Below are positions 6,912-16,007 of a stretch of 64,000 nucleotides of DNA, piece by piece. The translations under genes and the position numbers were made by a program. Position 1 is the first letter of the stretch. Every line of letters starts with the position of its first letter. Where the stretch lies: NCBI GenBank assembly GCA_017473335.1, contig JAFULN010000005.1:32645-96644 (forward strand). The letters are read 5' to 3'. The notes under the pieces are model-generated. The model worked only from the letters and a program-made list of their open reading frames with translations, did not search any database and was not told the DNA's origin. Source of the stretch: Erysipelotrichaceae bacterium (GTDB taxonomy: Bacteria; Bacillota_I; Bacilli_A; Erysipelotrichales; Erysipelotrichaceae).

Positions 6912-8267
6912 ATGATGAGGGATATTGTACTGATTTTATCAGATCAGCACAGCGGATGTGCTGTACAGAGTGAAAACCCTGCTGTTTATACGCCTTTTTT
7001 AGCTGAATTGGAATCAAATGCGCAAGTTTTTGAGTCGGCGTACTGCAATTGTCCATTGTGTGTACCATCTAGAATGTCTTTTCTTAGCGGTAAAGCACCT
7101 CATGAACTTGAAATCTATGATAATGATACAGTGCTTTCTGGTGAAGTGCAGACGATTGCTCATCAGATGAGTAGTGCTGGCTACCGTACTGTATTATGTG
7201 GAAGAATGCATTTTAAAGGTGAAGATCAGCTTCATGGATTTGAAGAGCGTTATGTTGGAGACATCACGACCCAATGGTGGGGACAGAAACGTACTGATTT
7301 GGGGGCTTTTCAAGGTACAATGCAGATGAAAGGCTGTTTAAATGATTATGGATATGGAAATTCACCAGTGCAAGAATATGATGAAGCAGTGTTTAAGAAA
7401 AGTTTAGAACTTCTTGAAGAAGATTCAGATCGCCCTTTGTTTCTTGTGATTGGATTTTATGGTCCTCACTTTCCATATTGTTCAAAAAAAGACACGTTTG
7501 ATCGTGCTTATGAAAAAGTTTTGGATGTCAGTGATGCTTCATTGAATTGTGATGGAATTTATTCTGACATGATTCAACATTTAGATGATGAAGGTCTGCG
7601 TCATATTCGCAGCGCTTATTATGGCTTGATTGAACAGTTAGATGGAATGCTGAAAGAAATTCATACATCTGTTCGCAAACATCATCAGGATGCACTTCTA
7701 ATTTATACATCAGATCATGGAGATCAAATAGGTAAGCGTAAATTGTATGGCAAAAAAACATTATATGAAGAATCGATTCGAATTCCGCTTTTGATTGAAG
7801 ATTTGAATAAAAAGCCTACACGCTATACACATGAAGTCTCTTTGCTGAATCTGCATGCCACTGTTCTGGATGAAGCTAAAATAAACTCAATAGAGCAAAC
7901 AGTTTATGAGATGAATAATCCGGTTTTAATTACTTCTTTGATTGAAAAAGATGGAAAAGAGCAGCTTGTTCAAAGTGTGATTCATCAAGGAATGAAACTA
8001 GTAAAAACAGATCAATTTCATCTATATTCATTAAAAAATGATCCAAATGAATTAAAAGATGTGATAGACGAATATCCACTGCTTGCCAAGCAGCTTGCTA
8101 GCCGTTTAGTGGATGATCAAACGATTTTAAGTCATCGACCAGAGTTAAAACAACAAACTCAGAAAATGAAGGAATGGACAAAAATCAATCAGCCTGAAGA
8201 CTGGATTCGATATCAGATTTCTCAGTCTGCCCAACAAAAACCAAGGAGGAACGGAAATGAAGTATAA
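6912..8267 (+). CDS. Cys-type sulfatase (S1 family), cytosolic
   Basis: About 451 residues with no signal peptide or membrane segment. The active-site motif is LCVPSRMSFLSG, with Cys50 in C-x-P-x-R, the residue oxidised to formylglycine. Metal-site motifs are LILSDQHS near the N-terminus and IYTSDHGDQIGKR in the middle. It hydrolyses an organic sulfate ester. With a PTS upstream and a sulfate/sulfite-type exporter downstream, the substrate is probably a sugar taken up with its sulfate on. ATGs at 6912 and 6915 both fit the AAAGGGG site. Its closest general type is the choline-sulfatase/arylsulfatase group; the true substrate is unknown. Confidence 0.88.
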   Translation: MMRDIVLILSDQHSGCAVQSENPAVYTPFLAELESNAQVFESAYCNCPLCVPSRMSFLSGKAPHELEIYDNDTVLSGEVQTIAHQMSSAGYRTVLCGRMHFKGEDQLHGFEERYVGDITTQWWGQKRTDLGAFQGTMQMKGCLNDYGYGNSPVQEYDEAVFKKSLELLEEDSDRPLFLVIGFYGPHFPYCSKKDTFDRAYEKVLDVSDASLNCDGIYSDMIQHLDDEGLRHIRSAYYGLIEQLDGMLKEIHTSVRKHHQDALLIYTSDHGDQIGKRKLYGKKTLYEESIRIPLLIEDLNKKPTRYTHEVSLLNLHATVLDEAKINSIEQTVYEMNNPVLITSLIEKDGKEQLVQSVIHQGMKLVKTDQFHLYSLKNDPNELKDVIDEYPLLAKQLASRLVDDQTILSHRPELKQQTQKMKEWTKINQPEDWIRYQISQSAQQKPRRNGNEV

Positions 8268-9795
8268 AGTATTATGGACCGACATGCACAGCAACCTGCA
8301 TCACGAAAGAATTGAAGATCTGCCAAAATGGCTGAATCAAATTCGTCAGACAATGGATTTCTGGCCTTTTGCCTATTACCCATACTATATGAGAAAAGAT
8401 GAATCAGGTTTAGGCGTTGAAGACCGTTATCCTTTGGAAGCTATTGAAAAAGACTGGGAATATATTCGTTCAGTGACGCAAAAAGCCAATGATGAAGGCT
8501 TCCCTATGTTCATGGGTTATGAATGGCAGGGAGCTGGTAAAGATGGTGATCACAATGTGTTCTTAAAAGATAACCAACAGAAAATGGAATATCCTTTGCG
8601 CTATGAAGAACTTGTTCAAGCGTACGAAGGCAAGGATGCCATTGGGATTCCTCACCATTTGGCTTATCAGTTGGAACATCGTGGAAAAAACTGGCAAACT
8701 CACAACGATCAGTTTTCTCCTTTTGTTGAAATTTACTCATCACATGGATCAAGTGAAAATGACACAACTTGTATTGAAATGAATCGTCATGTTCATATGG
8801 GACCGCGCACTGGCATGACTTGTGTTGAACGAGGCTGGGAAATGGGCCATAAGTATGGTGTTATCGCAGCAGGTGACAATCATAGCTGTCCGGGTGTCTA
8901 TGGGTTTGGCTATACAGCAGTTTTAGCAGAGGATGCAACAAAAGAAGCAATTTGGGATGCTTTTGTGAATCGTCGCGTCTATGGCGTTTCAAAAGATCGC
9001 ATTGAGCTGGATTATACAGTAGATTCTTCTGTGATGGGATCAGAAATAGAGGCAAAAACCGATTCGAAATTGGATTTGAAGATCAAAGCTGCAAATGCGA
9101 TTGACCGCATCGAAATCATCAAAGACAATCGTGTGATTGAAATGATTCCTCATACATCAACATGGGAAAATCAAGAACTCACAGGGACAGTCCGTTTTAA
9201 ATTCCAGTTAGAGCTGGGATGGGGACCAGACCGTAGAATCTTCCCTGATATTGAAAGCAGAAATTGGACAGGCTCATTAAAGACTCCTGGTAAACTACTT
9301 TCAATCGAAAAGTGCTGGAGTACATTTGGTCAGAATTTAACAAATGTAACAGAACAGTCATGTGATTTTGAAATGACAACATACAAAACCACTGCAACTG
9401 GAAAATGGATGGGGCCAAGCGCAATCACTACTGAAGGATTCATCTTTGAAATCGAGGATGATATTGACTCGCATGTTGTTTTGACAATTGATGGTAAAGA
9501 ATATGTCATCTCAGTTCGTGATTTGATGTATTCAAGTCGTTTGTTCCCGCTTTTGGATGAAGTGTCAGACTTATTAAAAGAACGTTTCAATTTTACTGAA
9601 TTCTATCGTTCAGATTCATGGTGGCACAATTGTTATAAAATTAAAGTGCATCAGGCTGTCCCTGAAGCTGCTTATACGCGTCATATTGAAAGAATCATCG
9701 ATACAACAGATTGCCATTCACTTCGAGTGCGTGTATGGCAGAAAAATGGTGGTGTTGCATGGTCAAGTCCAATTTTTGTAAAGAAGGAGCAATGA
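8257..9795 (+). CDS. DUF3604 (PHP-like metal-dependent) protein
   Basis: 512 residues, no signal peptide. The His/Asp motifs spaced as in the DUF3604/PHP-like group are WTDMHSNLHHE (N-terminus), FMGYEWQGAGKDGDHNVF, GIPHHLAY, EIYSSHGSSEN and IAAGDNHSCPG (about residue 208), followed by a beta-rich C-terminal half. PHP folds hydrolyse phosphate or similar esters using two or three metals; the reaction of DUF3604 proteins is not known to me. It lies between two sulfatases, overlaps the first by 11 bp and ends 1 bp before the second, so it very probably acts on the same molecule. Confidence 0.75.
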   Translation: MKYKVLWTDMHSNLHHERIEDLPKWLNQIRQTMDFWPFAYYPYYMRKDESGLGVEDRYPLEAIEKDWEYIRSVTQKANDEGFPMFMGYEWQGAGKDGDHNVFLKDNQQKMEYPLRYEELVQAYEGKDAIGIPHHLAYQLEHRGKNWQTHNDQFSPFVEIYSSHGSSENDTTCIEMNRHVHMGPRTGMTCVERGWEMGHKYGVIAAGDNHSCPGVYGFGYTAVLAEDATKEAIWDAFVNRRVYGVSKDRIELDYTVDSSVMGSEIEAKTDSKLDLKIKAANAIDRIEIIKDNRVIEMIPHTSTWENQELTGTVRFKFQLELGWGPDRRIFPDIESRNWTGSLKTPGKLLSIEKCWSTFGQNLTNVTEQSCDFEMTTYKTTATGKWMGPSAITTEGFIFEIEDDIDSHVVLTIDGKEYVISVRDLMYSSRLFPLLDEVSDLLKERFNFTEFYRSDSWWHNCYKIKVHQAVPEAAYTRHIERIIDTTDCHSLRVRVWQKNGGVAWSSPIFVKKEQ

Positions 9796-9796
9796 T

Positions 9797-11164
9797 ATGA
9801 ATCTTGTTTATATCAATACACATGATACAGGGCGTATGATTAGTCCTTATGGTGTTATGGTTCCTACTCCTCATCTGCAGAATTTGGCAGAAGATGGAAC
9901 ATTGTTTACCCAGGCTTTCTGCTGTGGGCCAACTTGTTCACCAAGCAGAGCAGCTATGTTGACAGGGACGTATCCACATCAAAATGGAATGTACGGTCTA
10001 GCTCAAAGAGGCTTCTCATTACATCATCCAGATCAGCATCTGGCATCTTGGCTAAAACAGCAGGGATATCAGACTGCCATCAGTGGCATTCAGCACGAAG
10101 TAGGATGGTACTTGGATCTGGATGAACAGGGACTGCATGATTTGGGATATGAAAATATCTTAACAACTTCATCTAAAGAATATGCAAAAGAGGATCTGCA
10201 TGTGTGGGATCGTGCAAATGTACTAGAAGCAGTAAAATGGCTGGATCGTCGAGATCCAAACAAACCATTTATGTTAAGCTATGGCATGCATTCAACCCAT
10301 CGCCCATATCCAATTCAAGTAGCAGACAACATTGATGAACGTTATGTAAAACCTGTTTTTGGTGGTGTTGGAGATCCTGCAGTACGCCATGATCAGGCTC
10401 AGTATATGACAACAGCTCAGTACGCAGATGAAAATGCACACATTTTGATTGAAGCACTAAAAGAAAGAAATCTTCTGGATTCAACAGTGATTATGTATAC
10501 AACAGACCATGGTCTGGCAAATCCATTTCACAAATGTACCTTATCGGATCGTGGAATTGGGGTATCTTTGATTGTGCGTCATCCTGAAATGGGACATGGC
10601 GAAGTGTGTGATCATCTTGTTTCTCATTTGGATGTTTTCCCTACACTTTGTGATCTGCTCAATGTGAAAAAACCTGAATATTTAGAAGGTGTGTCTTTTG
10701 CAAAGACATTCAAAAATGCAGAACATGTGCATCGTGAAGAAGTATATGCAGAAGTGAACTTCCACACTTCCTATGAACCAATGCGATGTGTACGTACTTC
10801 AAGATATAAATATGTACATTATTTTGATGAATCATGGACATTCATGAATCTGTCCAATATAGATGAATCAGCACCAAAAGATCAGCTAATGAAACATGGA
10901 TTAAGAGATCGACATAAACCAATGGAAGCTCTTTATGATCTTATGTATGATCCTGATGAAACATGCAACTTGATTGAAAATGAAGCTTTAAGTTCAATCA
11001 GAGAAGAATTAAAAAAGAAACTCTTTAATCATATGGAAAAGACAAATGATCCTCTATTGAAAGGTCATTTTGAAATTCTTCCACATTACAAAGTCAACAA
11101 CAAAGACTGTTTAATGGCTTCAAGTAAGAATCCAAATGATTATGATCCAAGAGGTAGAAAATAA
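9797..11164 (+). CDS. Cys-type sulfatase (S1 family), second of the operon
   Basis: 455 residues, cytosolic. The formylglycine motif is PTCSPSRAAMLTGTYPHQNG (Cys47 in CSPSR). Metal ligands lie in INTHDTG near the start and in YTTDHGLANPFHKCTL in the middle, and the C-terminus carries the usual sulfatase subdomain (YDLMYDPDETCNLIE). It resembles the heparan N-sulfatase/arylsulfatase branch more than the first sulfatase does, so the two probably remove sulfate from different positions. AAGGAGC lies 8 bp before the ATG. The stop overlaps the next ATG by 1 bp (TAATG). Confidence 0.9.
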   Translation: MNLVYINTHDTGRMISPYGVMVPTPHLQNLAEDGTLFTQAFCCGPTCSPSRAAMLTGTYPHQNGMYGLAQRGFSLHHPDQHLASWLKQQGYQTAISGIQHEVGWYLDLDEQGLHDLGYENILTTSSKEYAKEDLHVWDRANVLEAVKWLDRRDPNKPFMLSYGMHSTHRPYPIQVADNIDERYVKPVFGGVGDPAVRHDQAQYMTTAQYADENAHILIEALKERNLLDSTVIMYTTDHGLANPFHKCTLSDRGIGVSLIVRHPEMGHGEVCDHLVSHLDVFPTLCDLLNVKKPEYLEGVSFAKTFKNAEHVHREEVYAEVNFHTSYEPMRCVRTSRYKYVHYFDESWTFMNLSNIDESAPKDQLMKHGLRDRHKPMEALYDLMYDPDETCNLIENEALSSIREELKKKLFNHMEKTNDPLLKGHFEILPHYKVNNKDCLMASSKNPNDYDPRGRK

Positions 11165-12570
11165 TGTTAATTCAATATTCAGACTATGTGAAAAACATTT
11201 TGAATCAAGTGATTCAAAATCAGATTCCAAAACTTCCTTCGATTGCAGACGTTATCCTTGATCGTGTCGCAAAGGGAGGTAAGTTCAGAATTTTTGCTTC
11301 TGGACACAGTCACATCATTACAGAAGAAATGATGAAACAGACTGGAGGATTTCAATTTCCTCAGCCATACAATCCAGAAGATTTATTCGGTCATCCATTG
11401 AAGTCTGGATATATTGAAAGAAATGCTGAATTTGGCGAAGTGTTTTACCGTGCCATGGGACTAGAAAAAGGGGATGTGCTTTGGTTGATTTCCAATTCTG
11501 GTACCAATGGAGTGGTGGTTGAACTAGCGAAACTATCACAGGAAAATGATATTTATTTGGTTGCACAAACCAATATGAATCAAACTCTGAAAGTAACAGC
11601 GCGTCATCCATCGAAAAAGAAGATGTATGAGTATGCAAATGCAGTGATTGACAACTGTGGAAATGACGGAGATGCGGCATTTGAAACAGTAGGTCAAAAG
11701 CGTCAAGGACCAACATCCAACATTATAGGAACTTTTATCTTTCAGGCATTGAATGTCTGTTTTGCAGCGATTTTAGAATCAAGTGGATGCAGAGAAGAAG
11801 ACCTCCATAATGGAAACTACCTTGAGAAAAAACAAATTAATATTCAACAGATTCAGTATCATTTGGATGCCTATATTAAGCGGTACTTTGATGTATTTGA
11901 TGAAGTTGTCAAAAAAGAACTAACGAATATTGAACAGGCAGCTTCTTGTTCTGTTCAATCTATTCTTGAAAACAAACGTAATTTTATGTTTGGGATGGCA
12001 CATGATCACAGTTTAGTGGAAGAGATTCATGCTCGTGCAGGAACAATCATGTGCAACAAATCCATGGTAATGCAGAACACTGAAATTCAGTTTTATGAAA
12101 GTGTAGAAAAGGCACACATGTACGCATCTATCGCAAAATATGGTGAAGCTGTTCTCTATAGTGTAGAACCACAAGAGAATGACACATTCTTTTTAGTGAG
12201 TCAATCTGCTAGTGAATTGGCTTTAGTCCGAATGATTCAAGTGCTAAAAGAAAAGGGATGTAAAGTCATTTTGCATACCAATAAAAAAGCTGCACAGGCT
12301 TTAAATTCTACTGTATTAAATGATGTTGATGTTTTGATGGACAATCACGGCCCTTCTACTCAATTGATGTTGAATGTGGGAGATTATGCTGTAGGTTATC
12401 CAGCAACATCTATTGGTTGTTTTATTAATCAGTGCTACATTATTTCCATGACCAAACAGCTGTATGAACATGGAATTGATATGCCAACTCGTATCAGCAT
12501 CAATACAGATAAAGGGTTTGCTTACACTGAAAATTTAAACCGCAAGTATTTTAATGATACACTTATATAG
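11164..12570 (+). CDS. Double SIS-domain sugar isomerase-like protein
   Basis: 468 residues with two phosphosugar-binding SIS folds. The first (about residues 20-210) has RIFASGHSHIITEEMMKQTGG and LWLISNSGTNGVVVELA, as in the UPF0309-type SIS group. The second (about 240-440) has FMFGMAHDHSLVEEIHARAGT and FFLVSQSASELALVRM. SIS enzymes isomerise or deaminate sugar phosphates (AgaS, NagB-like), so a role after phosphorylation of an amino sugar is plausible. It is translationally coupled to sulfatase 2 and followed by a hairpin at 12567. Confidence 0.8.
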   Translation: MLIQYSDYVKNILNQVIQNQIPKLPSIADVILDRVAKGGKFRIFASGHSHIITEEMMKQTGGFQFPQPYNPEDLFGHPLKSGYIERNAEFGEVFYRAMGLEKGDVLWLISNSGTNGVVVELAKLSQENDIYLVAQTNMNQTLKVTARHPSKKKMYEYANAVIDNCGNDGDAAFETVGQKRQGPTSNIIGTFIFQALNVCFAAILESSGCREEDLHNGNYLEKKQINIQQIQYHLDAYIKRYFDVFDEVVKKELTNIEQAASCSVQSILENKRNFMFGMAHDHSLVEEIHARAGTIMCNKSMVMQNTEIQFYESVEKAHMYASIAKYGEAVLYSVEPQENDTFFLVSQSASELALVRMIQVLKEKGCKVILHTNKKAAQALNSTVLNDVDVLMDNHGPSTQLMLNVGDYAVGYPATSIGCFINQCYIISMTKQLYEHGIDMPTRISINTDKGFAYTENLNRKYFNDTLI

Positions 12571-12594
12571 ATAGATGACTTCTATCTATTTTTT
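12567..12594 (+). terminator. Internal terminator or attenuator
   Basis: Arms ATAGATAGA and TCTATCTAT are followed by TTTTTT. The stem overlaps the stop codon of the SIS gene. Downstream genes have no obvious promoter of their own, so read-through is expected. It shares TGACTTCTATCT with the hairpin at 6844. Confidence 0.65.
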
Positions 12595-12612
12595 CTATCA
12601 AGGAGGATCAAT

Positions 12613-13599
12613 ATGAAATTGGGGATATGTGGAACAGGGCAAATCAGTGAACAACTGATGCGCAATGCAGCAAAAATCAAAGATATACAAGTTGTTTCAG
12701 TGATGCATAGAGAAATGGAAAAGGCAAAAAGATTTGCGCATGAAACAAACATACCCTTTGCGTTTGATTCAATGAAAGATTTTTTAAACAGTGATATCGA
12801 CACTGTTTATGTTGGCCTTCCCAATTCTCTTCATTTTGAGGTGGCAGAAGCGTGCATTCGTGCTAACAAACATGTTTTGGTTGAGAAACCTTTTACTTCC
12901 AATCTCAATGAGCTTAATCAATTGATTCGACTTGCGAATCAGCACAAAGTGCTGCTGTTGGAAGTCAATCGTGTTGTTTATCTTCCCAATATAAAATGGA
13001 TAAAACAAAACCTGTCTTTTTTAGGCCCTTTAAAGCAAGCAGAGTTTTCCTACTGTAAACGCTCTAGAAAATACAATGATTATGAAAATGGACTTCGACC
13101 TAATGTGTTTACTCCCGAATATTCTGGTGGTGCGCTTATGGATTTAGGTGTTTATGGGCTTCATTTGGCTTGTGAGCTGTTTGGAATGCCTAAAACCTTG
13201 ACTTATCGCTGCGAAAAGTTAGAAACCGGTGTGGATGCAGAGGGGATTTTAACATTGGATTATGGAGAGTGGAGAGTACTCATTCATCAAAGTAAAGTGA
13301 CAAATGGAGATGTGAATGTTAAAATTCAAGGAGAACAGGCAGTGATGGCGTTTGACTATGCTCCATCCATTTTAAAACAAGGAAAACTGATGATTGAATC
13401 AGAAATAAAAGAATCTGACGTTCATGAAGAGGAGAACTTTTATTATTTCTTAAAGAAAGCCTGTGAAATCATTGATACAAATGATAGACAAGAAGTACAG
13501 CGCCTGATGCAAAAATCCATTCAGATTATGACTCTTTTGGATGAGGCGAGAGCTCAGTGCGGAATTGTCTTTTCTCAAGATATGGAGGTCCATTCATGA
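12613..13599 (+). CDS. Gfo/Idh/MocA-family oxidoreductase
   Basis: 328 residues. A Rossmann start MKLGICGTGQISEQLMRNAA binds NAD(P), HVLVEKPFTSNLNE carries the Glu-Lys-Pro catalytic motif, and GGALMDLGVYGLHLACELFG lies in the C-terminal alpha/beta domain with its central His. The family oxidises or epimerises sugars and inositols. AAGGAGG precedes the ATG, and its stop overlaps the anSME start by 4 bp. The context suggests oxidation of the desulfated sugar or an unusual hydroxyl group; the substrate is unknown. Confidence 0.9.
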   Translation: MKLGICGTGQISEQLMRNAAKIKDIQVVSVMHREMEKAKRFAHETNIPFAFDSMKDFLNSDIDTVYVGLPNSLHFEVAEACIRANKHVLVEKPFTSNLNELNQLIRLANQHKVLLLEVNRVVYLPNIKWIKQNLSFLGPLKQAEFSYCKRSRKYNDYENGLRPNVFTPEYSGGALMDLGVYGLHLACELFGMPKTLTYRCEKLETGVDAEGILTLDYGEWRVLIHQSKVTNGDVNVKIQGEQAVMAFDYAPSILKQGKLMIESEIKESDVHEEENFYYFLKKACEIIDTNDRQEVQRLMQKSIQIMTLLDEARAQCGIVFSQDMEVHS

Positions 13600-14696
13600 A
13601 GTATTTTTCCATGTTGATCAAACCTGCAAGTTCACTCTGTAACATGAAATGCAGTTATTGTTTCTATGCAGATGTATCTGATCATCGTGAAGTGAAGACA
13701 CACGGTATTATGGATCAAAAGACAATGCGAGAACTCATTGAAAAGACATTGTATGCTTTTGATGAAGAAGTGATGATCACTTATGCCTTTCAGGGTGGTG
13801 AGCCAACTTTGGCAGGACTTGAGTTCTTTGAACAGTTTGTTGAATGTGTGAATTCAATGAAAAAAGAAATTCATCATGTTTCTTATTCACTCCAGACTAA
13901 TGGGCTTCTTTTGGATGATGCATGGATTGCCTTTCTAAAGAAGTATGAGTTTTTAGTCGGTGTCTCTTTGGATGGGATGATTGAGCATCATGATGATCTT
14001 AGAAAAGATGCGCAGAACAAGCCTACCTATGAACGCATTATGAAAAATATACGTAAGTTAAAAGAGGAAGAGGTTCAGTTTAATGTGTTGACAGTACTGA
14101 CACATTCGCTTTCCAAAAAGGCGAAACAGTTGTATGCCTTTTATAAAAAAAATCAACTGAATTATGTACAGTTGATACCATGTCTTCCTTCACTTGATTT
14201 CAAAGATAATCCTTTTGCATTAAAACCACATGATTTTGCACATTTTTATGATGAGTTTTTTTCTCTTTGGTACAAAGACTGGAAAAAGAATGAAGTTATG
14301 AGTGTCACTCTTTTTGATAATCTGATTCCGATGTTTGCAGGAATTCCTCCGCAGCAGTGCGGATATCTTGGCTTTTGTAGCATGCAGTTTGTGACAGAAA
14401 GCGATGGATCTGTATATCCATGTGACTTTTATGTGTTGGATGAGCATTGTCTTGGAAACATCAAAACACATTCCATCAAAGAACTCGCAACATCAGTAGT
14501 TTTAAAATCATTTCTTTCTGAAAAGCGAAATCGAACAAGGGCATGTTTATCCTGCCGCTATGAAGGAATCTGTCATGGACAATGTAAGCGTATGAGTGTT
14601 TGCTATTATGATGAGACATATTGCGGATTAAAAGAATTCATGACAAAACATGAAAAGGCGATGTTGGAAGTTGCATCTTCCATTCAAAGGAGATAG
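13596..14696 (+). CDS. Anaerobic sulfatase-maturating enzyme (radical SAM, SPASM)
   Basis: 366 residues. The radical SAM motif is SSLCNMKCSYCFYAD (Cys15, 19, 22). The SPASM region CGYLGFCSMQF, DGSVYPCDFYVLDEH, CLSCRYEGICHGQCKR supplies two auxiliary 4Fe-4S clusters, and CDFY holds the Asp associated with catalysis in this family. It oxidises the sulfatase Cys to formylglycine without oxygen. Both sulfatases upstream are Cys-type, so both should be its targets. The ATG at 13596 overlaps the previous stop (ATGA) and has TGGAGGT 6 bp upstream. Confidence 0.93.
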   Translation: MKYFSMLIKPASSLCNMKCSYCFYADVSDHREVKTHGIMDQKTMRELIEKTLYAFDEEVMITYAFQGGEPTLAGLEFFEQFVECVNSMKKEIHHVSYSLQTNGLLLDDAWIAFLKKYEFLVGVSLDGMIEHHDDLRKDAQNKPTYERIMKNIRKLKEEEVQFNVLTVLTHSLSKKAKQLYAFYKKNQLNYVQLIPCLPSLDFKDNPFALKPHDFAHFYDEFFSLWYKDWKKNEVMSVTLFDNLIPMFAGIPPQQCGYLGFCSMQFVTESDGSVYPCDFYVLDEHCLGNIKTHSIKELATSVVLKSFLSEKRNRTRACLSCRYEGICHGQCKRMSVCYYDETYCGLKEFMTKHEKAMLEVASSIQRR

Positions 14697-14697
14697 T

Positions 14698-15471
14698 ATG
14701 ATTGTATTTTATATTTTGGTTGTTTTAGCGGCAACTGTGCTAGGAGCCTCAGTTGGACTTGGTGGTGGAGTTATCATCAAACCATTTTTTGATTTGATTG
14801 GACTTCATGATACAGCGACAATTGGAGTGTATTCCTCTATGGCAGTATTTACTATGTCGGTTGTCTCTATCTATAAACAATTTAAAAACAAAGCGAAGTT
14901 TGAGCTTTCAATTGTGCTTCCACTTGCGTTTGGGTCTATTTTTGGAGGTGTGAGTGGAGATGTGCTGTTTGGTTATGTACATCAAATGTTAAATGAAATG
15001 ACCAAAGTGGTTCAAAATGGAATGCTAGCCATTGTATTAACTGTCATTTTGATTTATACCCTGAAAAAGAATCGGGTGAAGACGCTAAAGCTGACTTCAC
15101 CTGTGGTAGTTTTGTTGATTGGATTTCTATTAGGCAATATCTCTGTCTTTTTAGGGATTGGCGGTGGCCCTTTAAATCTGGCAGTGCTTTCTTTCTTTTT
15201 CTCATTTACATCCAAAGAAAGTGTGGTGTTGTCAATCACCATCATCTTCTTTTCTCAATTGTCGAAACTGGGATCGGTATTCCTTAAAAATCAGTTTCTA
15301 ATTTATGATTTAAGTCCAGTTCCGTTCATTTTGATTACTGCAATTGCGGGAGGAATGATTGGCAGTACACTCAATAAAAAACTGAATAATCTTCAAATTG
15401 ATATGTTGTATATTGGAACACTGATTTTGTTGATTGGATTATCACTATTCAATATTGTTCGTGCAATATAA
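14698..15471 (+). CDS. TauE/SafE-family sulfite/sulfonate exporter
   Basis: 258 residues, about eight membrane helices. The duplicated TauE motif is seen as GASVGLGGGVIIKPFFDLIG (residues 17-36) and LGNISVFLGIGGGPLNLAV (about 145-165). The family exports sulfite, sulfate or small sulfonates. As the last gene of a sulfatase operon it most simply removes sulfate released in the cytoplasm. AAAGGAG lies 5 bp before the ATG, and the start is 1 bp after the anSME stop. A truncated palindromic repeat follows at once. Confidence 0.9.
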   Translation: MIVFYILVVLAATVLGASVGLGGGVIIKPFFDLIGLHDTATIGVYSSMAVFTMSVVSIYKQFKNKAKFELSIVLPLAFGSIFGGVSGDVLFGYVHQMLNEMTKVVQNGMLAIVLTVILIYTLKKNRVKTLKLTSPVVVLLIGFLLGNISVFLGIGGGPLNLAVLSFFFSFTSKESVVLSITIIFFSQLSKLGSVFLKNQFLIYDLSPVPFILITAIAGGMIGSTLNKKLNNLQIDMLYIGTLILLIGLSLFNIVRAI

Positions 15472-15473
15472 AA

Positions 15474-15512
15474 AGGCTGTGACACCTAGAGAATTCACAT
15501 TTTCTCTATTTG
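15474..15512 (-). repeat. Palindromic repeat, copy B (truncated)
   Basis: Matches the reverse complement of copy A from AGGCTGTGACA through the loop to CTCTATTTG, then breaks off. The missing arm is replaced by the recombinase-like gene remnant, so an insertion or deletion removed half of the palindrome. Confidence 0.7.
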
Positions 15513-15899
15513 GAGAGAGAACTCTCCTTTTGCAATGGTGGTTACTGATATGGAGCATAAGGGACTTAGCGAGAAAACAATCAGAAACATTTTCAGAATG
15601 TAGAATTGTATGTGGAATTCTTGAATTTTCATCATGATGCTGAAATTGAGCATGGCGTTGAATATACATACTTAGCTGATTTTTTTGGCTACTATTTTAT
15701 TCGCAAATGCATGTGGTCAACTCCTGCTACTTTGAAATCAACAGCAGCAAGTATTAAGAAATTCTATAAGTGTATGGCTGAACATCAAGTGATTGATGAA
15801 GAAAGCTATAAAGAACTTCTATCCATCATGAAAGACTTTGATCCTGAGTGGATGGAAGAATGTGATGACTATAATAAAGGAAATGCATATTATTTCTAA
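15513..15899 (+). pseudogene. Frameshifted, 5'-truncated recombinase-like gene
   Basis: The first frame reads ENSPFAMVVTDMEHKGLSEK then TIRN and hits a stop. The next frame continues with NVELYVEFLNFHHDAE and KCMWSTPATLKSTAASIKKF to a TAA at 15897. The two join if one base (a C near 15588, AACCAT to AACAT) is restored. KGLSEKTIRNH and ATLKSTAASIKKFYK resemble the SAM-like N-terminal domain of tyrosine recombinases. The upstream end is lost in the repeat. A remnant of a small mobile-element gene is the best reading. Confidence 0.6.
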
Positions 15900-15917
15900 A
15901 GGGCGATGCCCTTTTTT
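15898..15917 (+). terminator. Rho-independent terminator
   Basis: AAAGGGC-GAT-GCCCTTT with a T-run closes the remnant and probably the whole sulfatase operon. Confidence 0.8.
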
Positions 15918-16007
15918 CAATTTTTGGATGATTATTAATCTGTTTTATGAAAAAGAAAAATTCGTTTGATTCTCTATAATAAAATTAGAAAGATTGAGGA
16001 TTCAAAA

